Shown: one piece after another, positions 42,427 through 51,200 of the stretch
How the letters are laid out: the number at the start of each line of letters is the position of its first letter
Position numbering within the stretch: the first letter of the stretch is position 1
Source: Blastococcus capsensis
Lineage (GTDB): Bacteria > Actinomycetota > Actinomycetes > Mycobacteriales > Geodermatophilaceae
Length of the DNA stretch: 64,000 nucleotides
Reading direction: 5' to 3'
Assembly (NCBI RefSeq): GCF_030165005.1
Contig: NZ_JASNNW010000025.1
Span: forward strand, 1 to 64,000
The notes under the pieces: generated by a model
Told to the model about the DNA's origin: nothing
Database searches by the model: none
What the model saw: only the letters and a program-made list of their open reading frames with translations
Program-made: the position numbers and the translations under genes

Positions 42427-45400
42427 GTGCTGGAGGAGCTGCGGCCGATGCTCACCGACCCCGTCATCCGCCGGACCGTCGGTGACGAGGGGTTCCGGCG
42501 CGGGGCGGTCTACGCCGGCCAGGGCCGGGTGTCCGACATCGGCTACTCGCGCACGCAGCGCCGGTTCGCTGCCATGGTCGTCGGCAGCGGCGGTCGCCGG
42601 TACGCCACCACGGTCGAGTACGACCCCGTGTCCGCCAGCTGGTGGGGGCAGTGCAGCTGCCCGGTCGGTGAGGACTGCAAGCACGTCGCCGCCGTCCTCG
42701 TCGCCGCGCGGAACGGCGTGGCCGGCGCACCGGCGGCCGATGCCGCCCGCGCTCCGGACTGGGAAGCGGCGTTCGCCGAGCTGGTGCCCGCCCCGTCGTC
42801 ACGGCAGCGGCCGGGCGCTCCGCTCGGCCTGCAGTTCGGCGTCGAGCCGGCGAGCGGTGCAGGCCTCCCCTCATCGGTTCGGCTGCGCCCGGTCGTGCTG
42901 GGCAAGAAGGGCCGCTGGGTCCGCACGGGGGTGTCCTGGCGGAACCTGCAGTACGACTACCACTCCCAGCGCGATGCCGCCCAGGCCGCCGCGCTCCGCG
43001 CGCTGCACCGCGCCCACCAGGCTGCCGACGACGCCCCCGTGTACTACGGCTACGGCTACGGCTCCGCGGACACGCAGGTGCGGCTGGAGGACTTCGGCCC
43101 CGCGCTGTGGCCTGCCCTGCAGCAGGCGGTGGACGAGGGGGTCACCCTGGTGAGCACCCAGGGCGGTCCGGTTCGAGTGGCGGCCGAGCCGGCCTCCCTC
43201 GTCGTCGACCTGCGCCGGGACGGCGACGCCGACCTGCGGGTGGAGCCGGTGGTCGATCTGGGCTCCGGCGTCGTGGCCGGTGCGGCCGCGGTGGGGCTGC
43301 TCGGCAGCCCGCCGCACGGCGCGTTCCTGCTTCCCGGCGACCCGGCACTGCCGTCGGGCCTGGTTCCCGAGAAGGGGCTGCTGCTGGTTCCCTTGCAGCC
43401 GGTGCCCCGGCGCGTCGAGAAGCTGCTCACCGCGGGCCCACTGCGGGTGCCCGCGGCCGACCGCGGCCGCTTCCTGACCGGGTTCTACCCGGCGCTGCGC
43501 CGTGCGTTGCCGGTGCGCTCGTCCGACGGGTCGGTGGAGCTGCCGGAGATCCTTCCCCCGCAGCTGTGCCTGCAGGTCGAGCACGGCGGTGGCAACCGGA
43601 CCCGGCTTGCCTGGTCGGTCCAGTACCGGACGGGCGACGACGTCCGCCGACTGCCGCTGGCAGAGGACGGCGCCGCCCCGGACGCCGGGCGGGACACCGC
43701 AGCCGAGGCGCGGCTGGTGCAGTCCCTCCCGCTGCCGACGGACCGGTTGGCCCGGTTGTGGCAGGAAGGCCCGGAGCGGCGGCTGGCTCCGGCTGCCGAG
43801 CTGGGCGGCATGGACAGCGTCGTCCTCGCGACCGAGGTGCTGCCCCGGCTGGCGGATGCGGGCGTGCTGGTGGAGGTGACCGGCGAGCCGCCGGACTACC
43901 GGCACACCGAGGAGGCCCCCGTCGTGCACGTGTCGGCAACGGAGGCCGACGACAGCGACTGGTTCGACCTCGGCGTCACGGTCACCGTCGACGGCGAGGA
44001 CATCCCGTTCCCGCTGCTGTTCACCGCACTGGCCGCCGGCGACTCGCACCTGGTGCTGCCCAGCGGGACGTGGTTCGACATCCGCAGGCCGGAGTTCGAC
44101 CGCCTGCGCTCGCTCATCGAGGAGGCGCGGGCGCTGCAGGACGCCGAACGGCCGGGCCTGCGGATCAGCCGCTACCAGGCCGGGCTGTGGGACGAGCTGG
44201 TGGAGCTGGGCGTGGTGGCCGAGCAGAGCGAGCGGTGGGCGCGCGACGTCCGGGCGTTGCTCGACGTCGACGACGCCGCGCCGCCGCCGGCGCCCGCCGG
44301 GCTGGCCGCGGACCTGCGGCCCTACCAGCTGCAGGGCTACCAGTGGCTGTCGGTGCTCTGGGACGCCGGGCTCGGTGGTGTGCTCGCCGACGACATGGGG
44401 CTGGGCAAGACCGTGCAGGCCCTCGCCCTGGTGTGCCGGGCCAAGGAGGCCGGCGGCCTCACCGCACCGGTGCTCGTGGTGGCTCCGACCAGCGTGGTGT
44501 CGAACTGGGCGCGCGAGGCGGCCCGGTTCGCCCCCGGCCTCGTCGTCCGGACCATCGACGCCACCGGCCGCAAGCTGGGCGCGCCGCTGGCCGAGATGGT
44601 GGACGGCGCCGACCTGGTCATCACCTCGTACACGCTGCTGCGCCTCGGTGACGAGGACTACCGCGAGCTGCCCTGGAGCGGGCTGATCCTGGACGAGGCG
44701 CAGTTCGTGAAGAACCACGCCGCCAAGACCTACGCCGCCGCCCGGCGGCTGCCGGCCCGGTTCAAGCTCGCCATCACCGGCACGCCGGTGGAGAACAACC
44801 TGATGGACCTGTGGGCCATGCTCTCGATCGTGGCGCCCGGGCTCTTCCCCAGCCCGCAGAAGTTCACCGAGCACTACCGGACGCCGATCGAGCGAGGGAG
44901 CGATCCGGAGGTGCTGGCGGCCCTGCGCCGCCGGATCCGGCCGCTGATGCGCCGCCGGACCAAGGAGCAGGTCGCCGCCGAGCTGCCGCCCAAGCAGGAG
45001 CAGGTGCTGGAGGTGGTGCTCAACCCGAAGCACCGCAAGGTGTACGACACCCACCTGCAGCGGGAGCGGCGAAAGGTGCTCGGCCTGGTCGACGACCTGC
45101 AGCGCAACCGGTTCACCATCTTCCGCTCGCTGACCCTGCTGCGGCAGCTGGCCCTGGACGCGTCACTGGTCGACGAGTCCTACGCCGGTATCCGGTCGAG
45201 CAAGGCCGACACCTTCCTGGAGCACCTGCAGGAGGTGGTGGGGGAGGGCCATCGCGCGCTGGTGTTCAGCTCGTTCACCGGTTTCCTCCGTACGGTCCGG
45301 GAGCGGCTGGACGCCGAGGGGCTGCCCTACGCCTACCTCGACGGGCGGACGCGGGACCGGCAGCGGCGGATCGACGAGTTCCGCGACGGGCGCGCCCCGG

Positions 45401-45702
45401 TGTTCCTGATCAGCCTCAAGGCCGGCGGTTTCGGGTTGAACCTGACCGAGGCCGACTACGTCTTCGTGCTGGATCCCTGGTGGAACCCGGCGGTGGAGGC
45501 GCAGGCGGTCGACCGTGCGCACCGGATCGGCCAGGACAAGACGGTGATGGTGTACCGGCTGGTGGCCGCCGGGACCATCGAGGAGAAGGTCCTGGCGCTC
45601 CAGGCGCGCAAGCGCGACCTGTTCGCCCGCGTGATGGACGACGACGCCGGTGCCCTGTCGGGGACGCTGACGGCCGAGGACATCCGCGGCCTCTTCACCT
45701 GA
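42427..45702 (+). CDS. SWIM zinc-finger SNF2-family helicase
   Basis: 1091 aa. A SWIM zinc finger is seen early (CSCPVGEDCKHVAAVLV, about residues 75-92). A long central region is followed by the SNF2 ATPase: LADDMGLGKTVQALAL (Walker A, about 650-665), LDEAQFVKN (about 755) and the helicase C-terminal domain with QAVDRAHRIGQDKTVMVYRL (about 1025). The stop lies just past ALSGTLTAEDIRGLFT. Such proteins remodel DNA-protein complexes and are common in actinobacteria; no partner gene is obvious. The start is a leaderless GTG. Confidence 0.94.
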   Translation: MLEELRPMLTDPVIRRTVGDEGFRRGAVYAGQGRVSDIGYSRTQRRFAAMVVGSGGRRYATTVEYDPVSASWWGQCSCPVGEDCKHVAAVLVAARNGVAGAPAADAARAPDWEAAFAELVPAPSSRQRPGAPLGLQFGVEPASGAGLPSSVRLRPVVLGKKGRWVRTGVSWRNLQYDYHSQRDAAQAAALRALHRAHQAADDAPVYYGYGYGSADTQVRLEDFGPALWPALQQAVDEGVTLVSTQGGPVRVAAEPASLVVDLRRDGDADLRVEPVVDLGSGVVAGAAAVGLLGSPPHGAFLLPGDPALPSGLVPEKGLLLVPLQPVPRRVEKLLTAGPLRVPAADRGRFLTGFYPALRRALPVRSSDGSVELPEILPPQLCLQVEHGGGNRTRLAWSVQYRTGDDVRRLPLAEDGAAPDAGRDTAAEARLVQSLPLPTDRLARLWQEGPERRLAPAAELGGMDSVVLATEVLPRLADAGVLVEVTGEPPDYRHTEEAPVVHVSATEADDSDWFDLGVTVTVDGEDIPFPLLFTALAAGDSHLVLPSGTWFDIRRPEFDRLRSLIEEARALQDAERPGLRISRYQAGLWDELVELGVVAEQSERWARDVRALLDVDDAAPPPAPAGLAADLRPYQLQGYQWLSVLWDAGLGGVLADDMGLGKTVQALALVCRAKEAGGLTAPVLVVAPTSVVSNWAREAARFAPGLVVRTIDATGRKLGAPLAEMVDGADLVITSYTLLRLGDEDYRELPWSGLILDEAQFVKNHAAKTYAAARRLPARFKLAITGTPVENNLMDLWAMLSIVAPGLFPSPQKFTEHYRTPIERGSDPEVLAALRRRIRPLMRRRTKEQVAAELPPKQEQVLEVVLNPKHRKVYDTHLQRERRKVLGLVDDLQRNRFTIFRSLTLLRQLALDASLVDESYAGIRSSKADTFLEHLQEVVGEGHRALVFSSFTGFLRTVRERLDAEGLPYAYLDGRTRDRQRRIDEFRDGRAPVFLISLKAGGFGLNLTEADYVFVLDPWWNPAVEAQAVDRAHRIGQDKTVMVYRLVAAGTIEEKVLALQARKRDLFARVMDDDAGALSGTLTAEDIRGLFT

Positions 45703-45757
45703 CCCTGCTCGAGGTCGCCGTCAGGTCGTCTCGCCGGCGGGCGGCAGGAGTGGTCGG

Positions 45758-45920
45758 TCAGCGCGGAACGACCGTGATCGGACAGCGGAGCCCCGGTACG
45801 CGGCTGAGTCGAGCCGTCCGCCGTGAGGAGCGCGCAGCCGAGGGCCTCGGCGAGCGCGAGGTAGGAGGCGTCGTACGCGGAGACGTTCTCCCGCGCCGCG
45901 CTCCGGCGACGGGGCGGTCA
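45758..45920 (-). pseudogene. Remnant of a PIN-domain (VapC-type) toxin gene
   Basis: Only the last third remains: RENVSAYDASYLALAEAL and GCALLTADG are the VapC C-terminal signature, then a frameshift, then RLSRVPGLRCPITVVPR to a TGA at 45758. The two parts are in different frames and the N-terminal part is missing, replaced by the end of the PHA depolymerase gene. It is a decayed gene, not a working toxin. Confidence 0.7.
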
Positions 45921-45927
45921 CCCGGGA

Positions 45928-47172
45928 TCACCCGACGGACGCCGTCCGTTCGCCGGCGCGGGCGGACTCGATGAACTCCCGCACGACGGGGTAGACCTCG
46001 GCCTCCCAGCGCGAGCCGCTGAAGACGCCGTAGTGGCCCACCCCGTCCTGCAGGTGGTGGCGCTTGTGCTCCTCCGGGATCCCGGTGCACAGCTCGTGGG
46101 CCGCCTTGGTCTGGCCGGGGGAGCAGATGTCGTCGTTCGCCCCCTCCACGGTGAGCAGCGCGGTGTTCCGGATGGCGCCGGGGTCGACCCGCCGGCCCCG
46201 CCAGGTGAAGCGCCCGGTGGCGAAGTCGTGCTGCTGGAAGATGCGGGCGACCGTCTCCAGGTAGAACTCGGCGGGAACGTCCATCACTGCGCCGTACTCG
46301 TCGTAGAAGGCGCGGGTGGTGGCGGCCGCGGCCGTGTTGCCGGCCACGAGGTCGCGGTACAGCCGGGCGTGCGCGGTGAGGTGCCGCCTGGGGTTCATCG
46401 ACATGAAGGCCGTGAGCTGGACGACGCCGGGGTACACCCGCCGTCCGGCGCCGGCGTACCGGCCCGGCACCGTGTCGACGACCCGGCGCTCGAACCAGGT
46501 GATCGGCCTGGTGGTGGCCGAGGTGTTGACCCGGTTGGGGTTGATGCGGGTGTCGACCGGGCCGGCCATGAGGGTGACGCTGCTGGGCTGCGCGGGGTCG
46601 TCCGCTTCCGCGAGCAGCGCGACGGCGGACAGGACGGGGACGGCGGGCTGGCAGACGGCCACGACGTGGGTGTCGGGGCCGAGGTGGCGCAGCGCCTCCA
46701 TCACGTGCTCGATGTACTCGTCCAGCCCGAAGGGCCCGTGCTCGGTGGGGATGTCGCGGGCGTTGTGCCAGTCGATGACGTGGACGTCGTGGTCGGACAG
46801 CAGTGTGCGGATCGTCGGCCGGATGAGCGTGGTGAAGTGGCCGGACATGGGGCCGACGACGAGCACGCGGGGCTGGGGAGGGACCGACGGCTTGGCGAAG
46901 TGCAGCAGGGTGGCGAACGGCGTGGTCAGCGTGGAGCGCTCGACGACCTCCACGTCGCGGTCGCCGACCGGGACGACGTCGATGTCGAACGCCGGGCGGT
47001 CGTGCGTGGGCCGGGCCTTGGCGAGGATGTCGCAGGCCGCCCGCACGTGCCGGACGCCGGGCGTCCTGGCCAGTGGGGCGGGCAGGGCGTGCAGTGCCCG
47101 CGAGGTCAGCTCGGACGCCGCGACGACGGGCGCTCCCGCTCGGCGGTTCATCTCGTACGCGGTGTAGAGCAT
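45928..47172 (-). CDS. phaZ: Intracellular polyhydroxyalkanoate depolymerase
   Basis: 414 aa. The short-chain PHA depolymerase pattern is clear: MLYTAYEMNRRAGAPV at the start, HFAKPSVPPQPRVLVVGPMSGHFTTLIRPT, VHVIDWHNARDIP and FGLDEYIEHVMEAL. The nucleophile region is VVAVCQPAVPVLSA (Cys in a lipase-like box), followed late by EGANDDICSPGQT (Asp) and DGVGHYGVFSG (His). It mobilises stored polyester. The ATG at 47172 is the family start; the open frame extends 45 codons further. Confidence 0.92.
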   Translation of the reverse strand: MLYTAYEMNRRAGAPVVAASELTSRALHALPAPLARTPGVRHVRAACDILAKARPTHDRPAFDIDVVPVGDRDVEVVERSTLTTPFATLLHFAKPSVPPQPRVLVVGPMSGHFTTLIRPTIRTLLSDHDVHVIDWHNARDIPTEHGPFGLDEYIEHVMEALRHLGPDTHVVAVCQPAVPVLSAVALLAEADDPAQPSSVTLMAGPVDTRINPNRVNTSATTRPITWFERRVVDTVPGRYAGAGRRVYPGVVQLTAFMSMNPRRHLTAHARLYRDLVAGNTAAAATTRAFYDEYGAVMDVPAEFYLETVARIFQQHDFATGRFTWRGRRVDPGAIRNTALLTVEGANDDICSPGQTKAAHELCTGIPEEHKRHHLQDGVGHYGVFSGSRWEAEVYPVVREFIESARAGERTASVG

Positions 47173-47293
47173 CGGCCTGCCTGTCCGGAATCGGTGAGGA
47201 GTGACGGGCGTCACCTCATCGGACGGTAACCGCAACCGCGGACGGCGGCACGCAAGGGTGCAGCGGGGTGGCCGGCAGTGTCGTCCGGGGACG

Positions 47294-47461
47294 GTCGTCA
47301 TGGGCATGGAGGAGCCCGACCGGCGGGACGGGGACCAGGCCGGCGCCCGGCGGTGGGAAGGCGCTGCCGTCGCCGGTTCCGCGCGGGATGCGGGCTGCGG
47401 TCCTGACCCCCACGCCGGGCAGCGAGGTCAGGACCCGGGCGAGAGCGTGGTCATCGAGCCG
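47294..47461 (-). pseudogene. IS110-family transposase fragment
   Basis: The minus-strand frame reads RLDDHALARVLTSLPGVGVR, TAARI, GDGSAFP, then degenerates. VLTSLPGVGVRTAARI is the hallmark of the C-terminal IS116/IS110/IS902 transposase domain. About 55 codons survive; the normally following AAYAGLAP region is scrambled. This is a dead remnant of an insertion sequence. Confidence 0.75.
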
Positions 47462-47489
47462 CCCTACGACCTCGCCGGCACGGGCCGCC

Positions 47490-47523
47490 GACGGCCGAGG
47501 ACGTCCGCGGCCTGTTCAGCTGA
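47490..47523 (+). repeat. Duplicated 3' tail of an SNF2 helicase gene
   Basis: The bases encode PTAEDVRGLFS followed by TGA and match the end of the intact helicase gene (45668-45702, LTAEDIRGLFT, stop) at most positions. It looks like the last remnant of a second helicase copy, or a copied 3' end. Confidence 0.5.
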
Positions 47524-47542
47524 CGGCGCTGCTCCGGCTCCG

Positions 47543-47848
47543 TCAGTATCCGTACAGGTCGAAGGCCGCGTGGATGGCCTCGGTCAGGTCTGTCTCCTGG
47601 CCCGGGAGCAGGTAACCGATGTGCCGGCCGAGCGACGCGGTCGGCACGGTGACGATGTTGTCGAGGTTGACGACGCTTGGATGATCCAGGCCGTTGGCCG
47701 GTCCCACGGGCACCTCGGTCGAAAGACCCCGAACGGTGCTCGTGATGGGAGCGACCGTCACCCGGGTGAGGTGCGGCCGGACGACCCCTCGGGTGAGCAC
47801 GAGGACGGGGCGCACCTCGTCCAGCTGTGCGACATGGATCGGCCGCAT
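47543..47848 (-). CDS. MazF/PemK-family toxin
   Basis: 101 aa endoribonuclease-type toxin. The PemK fold is indicated by VRPVLVLTRGVVRPHLTRVTVAPITSTVRGLSTEVPVG, VVNLDNIVTVP and a basic C-terminal half. The ATG at 47848 overlaps the antitoxin's TGA. The usual Asp/Arg pair used for RNA cleavage is not certain from this reading, but length and pairing fit a MazF relative. Confidence 0.88.
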   Translation of the reverse strand: MRPIHVAQLDEVRPVLVLTRGVVRPHLTRVTVAPITSTVRGLSTEVPVGPANGLDHPSVVNLDNIVTVPTASLGRHIGYLLPGQETDLTEAIHAAFDLYGY

Positions 47849-48090
47849 CAGTCGAGATCGTCCAACGGCACGTCTGCGGCGTAGGCCGCGAGCGCGTCGA
47901 GATCGGCGTCGTCGCGCCGATCCGCGGCGGCCAGGATGGCGGCGTCGCGCGCAGCGACCTGGCGCCGCCGCTCCCGTTCCAGGGCGCGGCTGACGACGGC
48001 GGCTCGGCTGCTGGCCCTTCCTTGCGCCACCAGCGAGTCGATGAAGTCGACGATCTCGTCCGGAAGCCGGACCGCGATCTGCTTGCTCAT
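47848..48090 (-). CDS. Ribbon-helix-helix antitoxin (MazE-type)
   Basis: 80 aa. The N-terminal KQIAVRLPDEIVDFIDSLV and AVVSRALERERRRQ is the ribbon-helix-helix DNA-binding fold; the acidic C-terminus (DDADLDALAAYAADVPLDDLD) should wrap the toxin. ATG at 48090 is chosen over a longer opening at 48183 since TACCAT lies six bases upstream and the conserved domain starts here. Confidence 0.88.
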   Translation of the reverse strand: MSKQIAVRLPDEIVDFIDSLVAQGRASSRAAVVSRALERERRRQVAARDAAILAAADRRDDADLDALAAYAADVPLDDLD

Positions 48091-48096
48091 CCCACA

Positions 48097-48102
48097 ATGG
48101 TA
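48097..48102 (-). promoter_or_regulatory. -10 box of a leaderless promoter (MazE gene)
   Basis: TACCAT on the minus strand fits TANNNT and ends six bases before the ATG at 48090. Confidence 0.55.
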
Positions 48103-48222
48103 CCGGGTTGGGATGCAGCTCGACGGCCACACAGCTTCGGGGCGAGCCGTGGCAGGTACGGCCCTCGAGCAACGGCCGCCCACGTGTGGGCTGGTTGCCG
48201 TCCGGCTGCTCGCCGCCAGGAG

Positions 48223-51200
48223 TTACGAGGAAGCCGGCGCCGTTGCACCACTGCTGCCTGCGGACCGCCACCGGGCGACCAGGGGCGGCACCAGCTCCGC
48301 GCCCGCGGCGCCGACGGCGGCCGAGCCGAGCACCGTCGACCACGACACCGGGTCCAGCGGCGTGCAGCCGAAGAACCGGCTCAGGCCCGGGGTCTGCACG
48401 ATCGCCACGAGGGCGGCGAGCGAGCCGGCCACGGTGACCAGCACCAGGGGGCTGCGCCGTCCCGACCACGCGGTCTGCGCCAGCTGGGTGCTGATCAGCG
48501 CGGCGAGGCCCATCGTGCTCGCCCGGCCGGGAAGGATCGGCGTGGCCCGCCCGACGGCCCAGGCGCCGGTGGCGCCGGCCGCTGTCGCCGCGCCCCGGAC
48601 GAGCACCATGCGGCGGACCTCCCGGGTGAAGCCGCGGTGCGGGCCGGCGTGCAGCACGGCGGCGAGCGGGTGTCCGGCCAGCGGGCCGTCGTCGTCGCCG
48701 GCCTGGACCTGCCGGGGTGCGGCGACCGCGACGGCCAGCGCCGGGAACATGTCGGTCAGGAGGTTGACCAGCAGCAGCTGACGGGTGCCCAGCGGCGCCC
48801 GGCCGCCGACCGCGGTGCCGAGCACGGTGAACGCCACCTCGCCGGCGTTGCCGCCGACCAGGATCGCCACCGCGTCGCGAACCCGGGACCACATGGCCCG
48901 GCCCTCGGCGATCGCGTCGACCAGCCGGGTGAGGTCGAGGTCGGTGAGCACGAGGTCGGCGGCGGTGCGGGCGGCCGGGGACTCGGCGCCCTCGACCCCG
49001 ACGCCGACGTCGGCCAGCCGGATCGCCGCCGCGTCGTTCACCCCGTCGCCGGTCATGGCCAGCGTCGCCCCGGCCCGGCGCAGCGCGGCCACCAGGGTCA
49101 CCTTCTGCTCGGGGGAGAGGCGGGCGAACACCGCGGTCTCGGCCACCAGCCGGGCCCGTTCGGAGTCCGAGGCGCGGGCCAGCTGGGCGCCGGTGACCAC
49201 CAGGTCGGCGTCCGGGATACCGGCCTCCGCGGCGATCGCGCTGGCGGTCTCCGGGTGGTCGCCGGTGGCGACGACGACGCGAACCCCGGCGGCCCGCAGC
49301 TGCTCGACGGCGCGCACCGAGGACTCCCGCAGCGTGTCGGCGAGCCCGATGAATCCGCGGAGGGTGAGGCCGGTGGCGGCCTCGTCGAGGTCGTCGGGGA
49401 CGCCGTCGACCGCGCGATCGGCGACGGCGAGCACCCGCAGGCCCTCGCCGGCCAGCTCCTTGATGCGGTCATGGACCTGCGGGGCGTCGGCGCAGCGGCG
49501 GAGCACGGTCTCCGGGGCGCCCTTGACCACCAACCGCCCGTCCCGGACGGCGGCGGAGAAGCCGCGCCCGGCGGCGAAGGCGAGGCTCGCGTCGGGGGGT
49601 GAGTCCCAGGCGTCGCCGGCCGCGTCGAGGACGGCGCGGTCGGTCTCGTGGGCCCGGTCGTCGCCGTTGCCCATGCCGGCGGCCGCCAGGCGGAGCAGTT
49701 CCTCTTCAGTGCCGTCGAGCGGGACCAGGCGGGTGACCCGCAGCCGGTTCTCCGTCAGCGTGCCGGTCTTGTCGAAGCAGACGGTGTCGACGCGGCCGAG
49801 CGCCTCCAGCACCCGCGCGCTGCGCACCACCGCGCCGCGCCGGGACAGTCGCCGGGCCGCCGCCTGCTGGGCGACCGTGGCCACCAGCGGCAGCCCCTCG
49901 GGGACGGCGGCCACCGCGATGGCGACCCCGGCCGACACCGACTCGCGCAGCGGGCGGCGCCACAGCACGGACAGGACGGTGACCGCCGCGCCGCCGGCGA
50001 GGGTGAGCGGCAGGACGGCGCGGGTGAGTTCGGCCAGCCGGGCCTGGACGCCGGCCGGGGGAGCGGCCCCCCCGGCGGCGCGCGCGGCCCGCCCGGCCTG
50101 GGTGGCGGAGCCGACGGCGACGACGACCGCTCGGCCACGGCCGGCCACGACCGTGGTGCCGTCGAACAGCATGCAGGTGCGGTCGCCGACCTCGGCCCCG
50201 GGCGTCGCGGCCACCGACTTGGCGACCGACAGCGACTCGCCGGTGAGGCCGGACTCGTCGACCTCCAGGTCCGATGCCTCCAGCAGCCGGGCGTCGGCGG
50301 CCACGACGGTCCCGGCCTCGACGAGGAGGACGTCGCCGACGCGCAGCGCGGTGCCGGGCACCTCCTCGTGACCGCTGTCGGTCTCCCGGCGGGCGCAGGT
50401 TTCCTGCTCGAGCAGCAGCGCCTCCAGCGCGGACTCCGCCCGCAGCCGCTGCAGCCCGCTGACGACGGCGTTGATCGCCGTGACGCTGCCGACCAGCACT
50501 GCGTCGGTGACCTCGCCGAGGACGGCGGTCGCGCCGGCTCCGGTGACCAGGATCGGGGTGAGCGGGTCGGCGAGCTCGGCGGCGACCGTACGGGCGAACC
50601 GGGCCGGTACCCGCACGGGCGGGAGCGCGGCCGCGCGGCGGGCCAGGGCCGGCACGCGGCCGGGGCGGTGCTCGGGCTCGGCCGGGACGTCGGCCAGCCG
50701 GCGCAGGACGTCGTCGGGCTCGAGCGCGTGCCAGGGGGTGTGCACGGTCGGGGCGGGAACGGGGCGGCTCGCGGACCGGGCGGCGGTCCAGGTGGCGGCG
50801 GCCATGGTGCTCACCGTCGCGCCCTTGCCCGGCGTCGTCGCTTTTCGCTGGCCGTAGCGGGCGCTGCCGACGGCGGCGAGCAGGCCGCCGAGCACGTTGC
50901 CGGTCAGGGCGGTGGCGGCGGACCGCCGGCTGACCGCCTTCGCGTCGGGGACGGCGGCGACGATCCGGCAGGCGTCGGCCAGCCCGGGGGAGGTGACCAG
51001 GTCCGCGCCCCACGCCGGTGCCCGCCCGTCGAGGACCGGGGTGACCGCGATGTCGGCGGCCAGCAGCGCCGGGCCGTTGACGGCGGACACCAGCAGGACA
51101 CCGCGCCCGTCCTCCTGCAACTGCCGGACCGTGTCGACGAGCGGCACGTCTGCGGGCACGATGTCGTCGGTGAGGCCGGCGATCTCCCGGGCACCGACGT

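Larger units (their letters stand above)
47173..47542. other. Intergenic region with mobile-element debris
   Basis: 370 nt without an intact gene. It holds a minus-strand IS110-family transposase fragment (47294-47461) and, on the plus strand, a short tail matching the end of the SNF2 helicase gene (47490-47523), so it appears to be a scar of past rearrangement. Confidence 0.6.

Noticed and set aside
47201-47884. A 227-residue plus-strand gene in the debris region
   Set aside because: It crosses the MazEF genes in antisense and covers the IS110 remnant; no family similarity.
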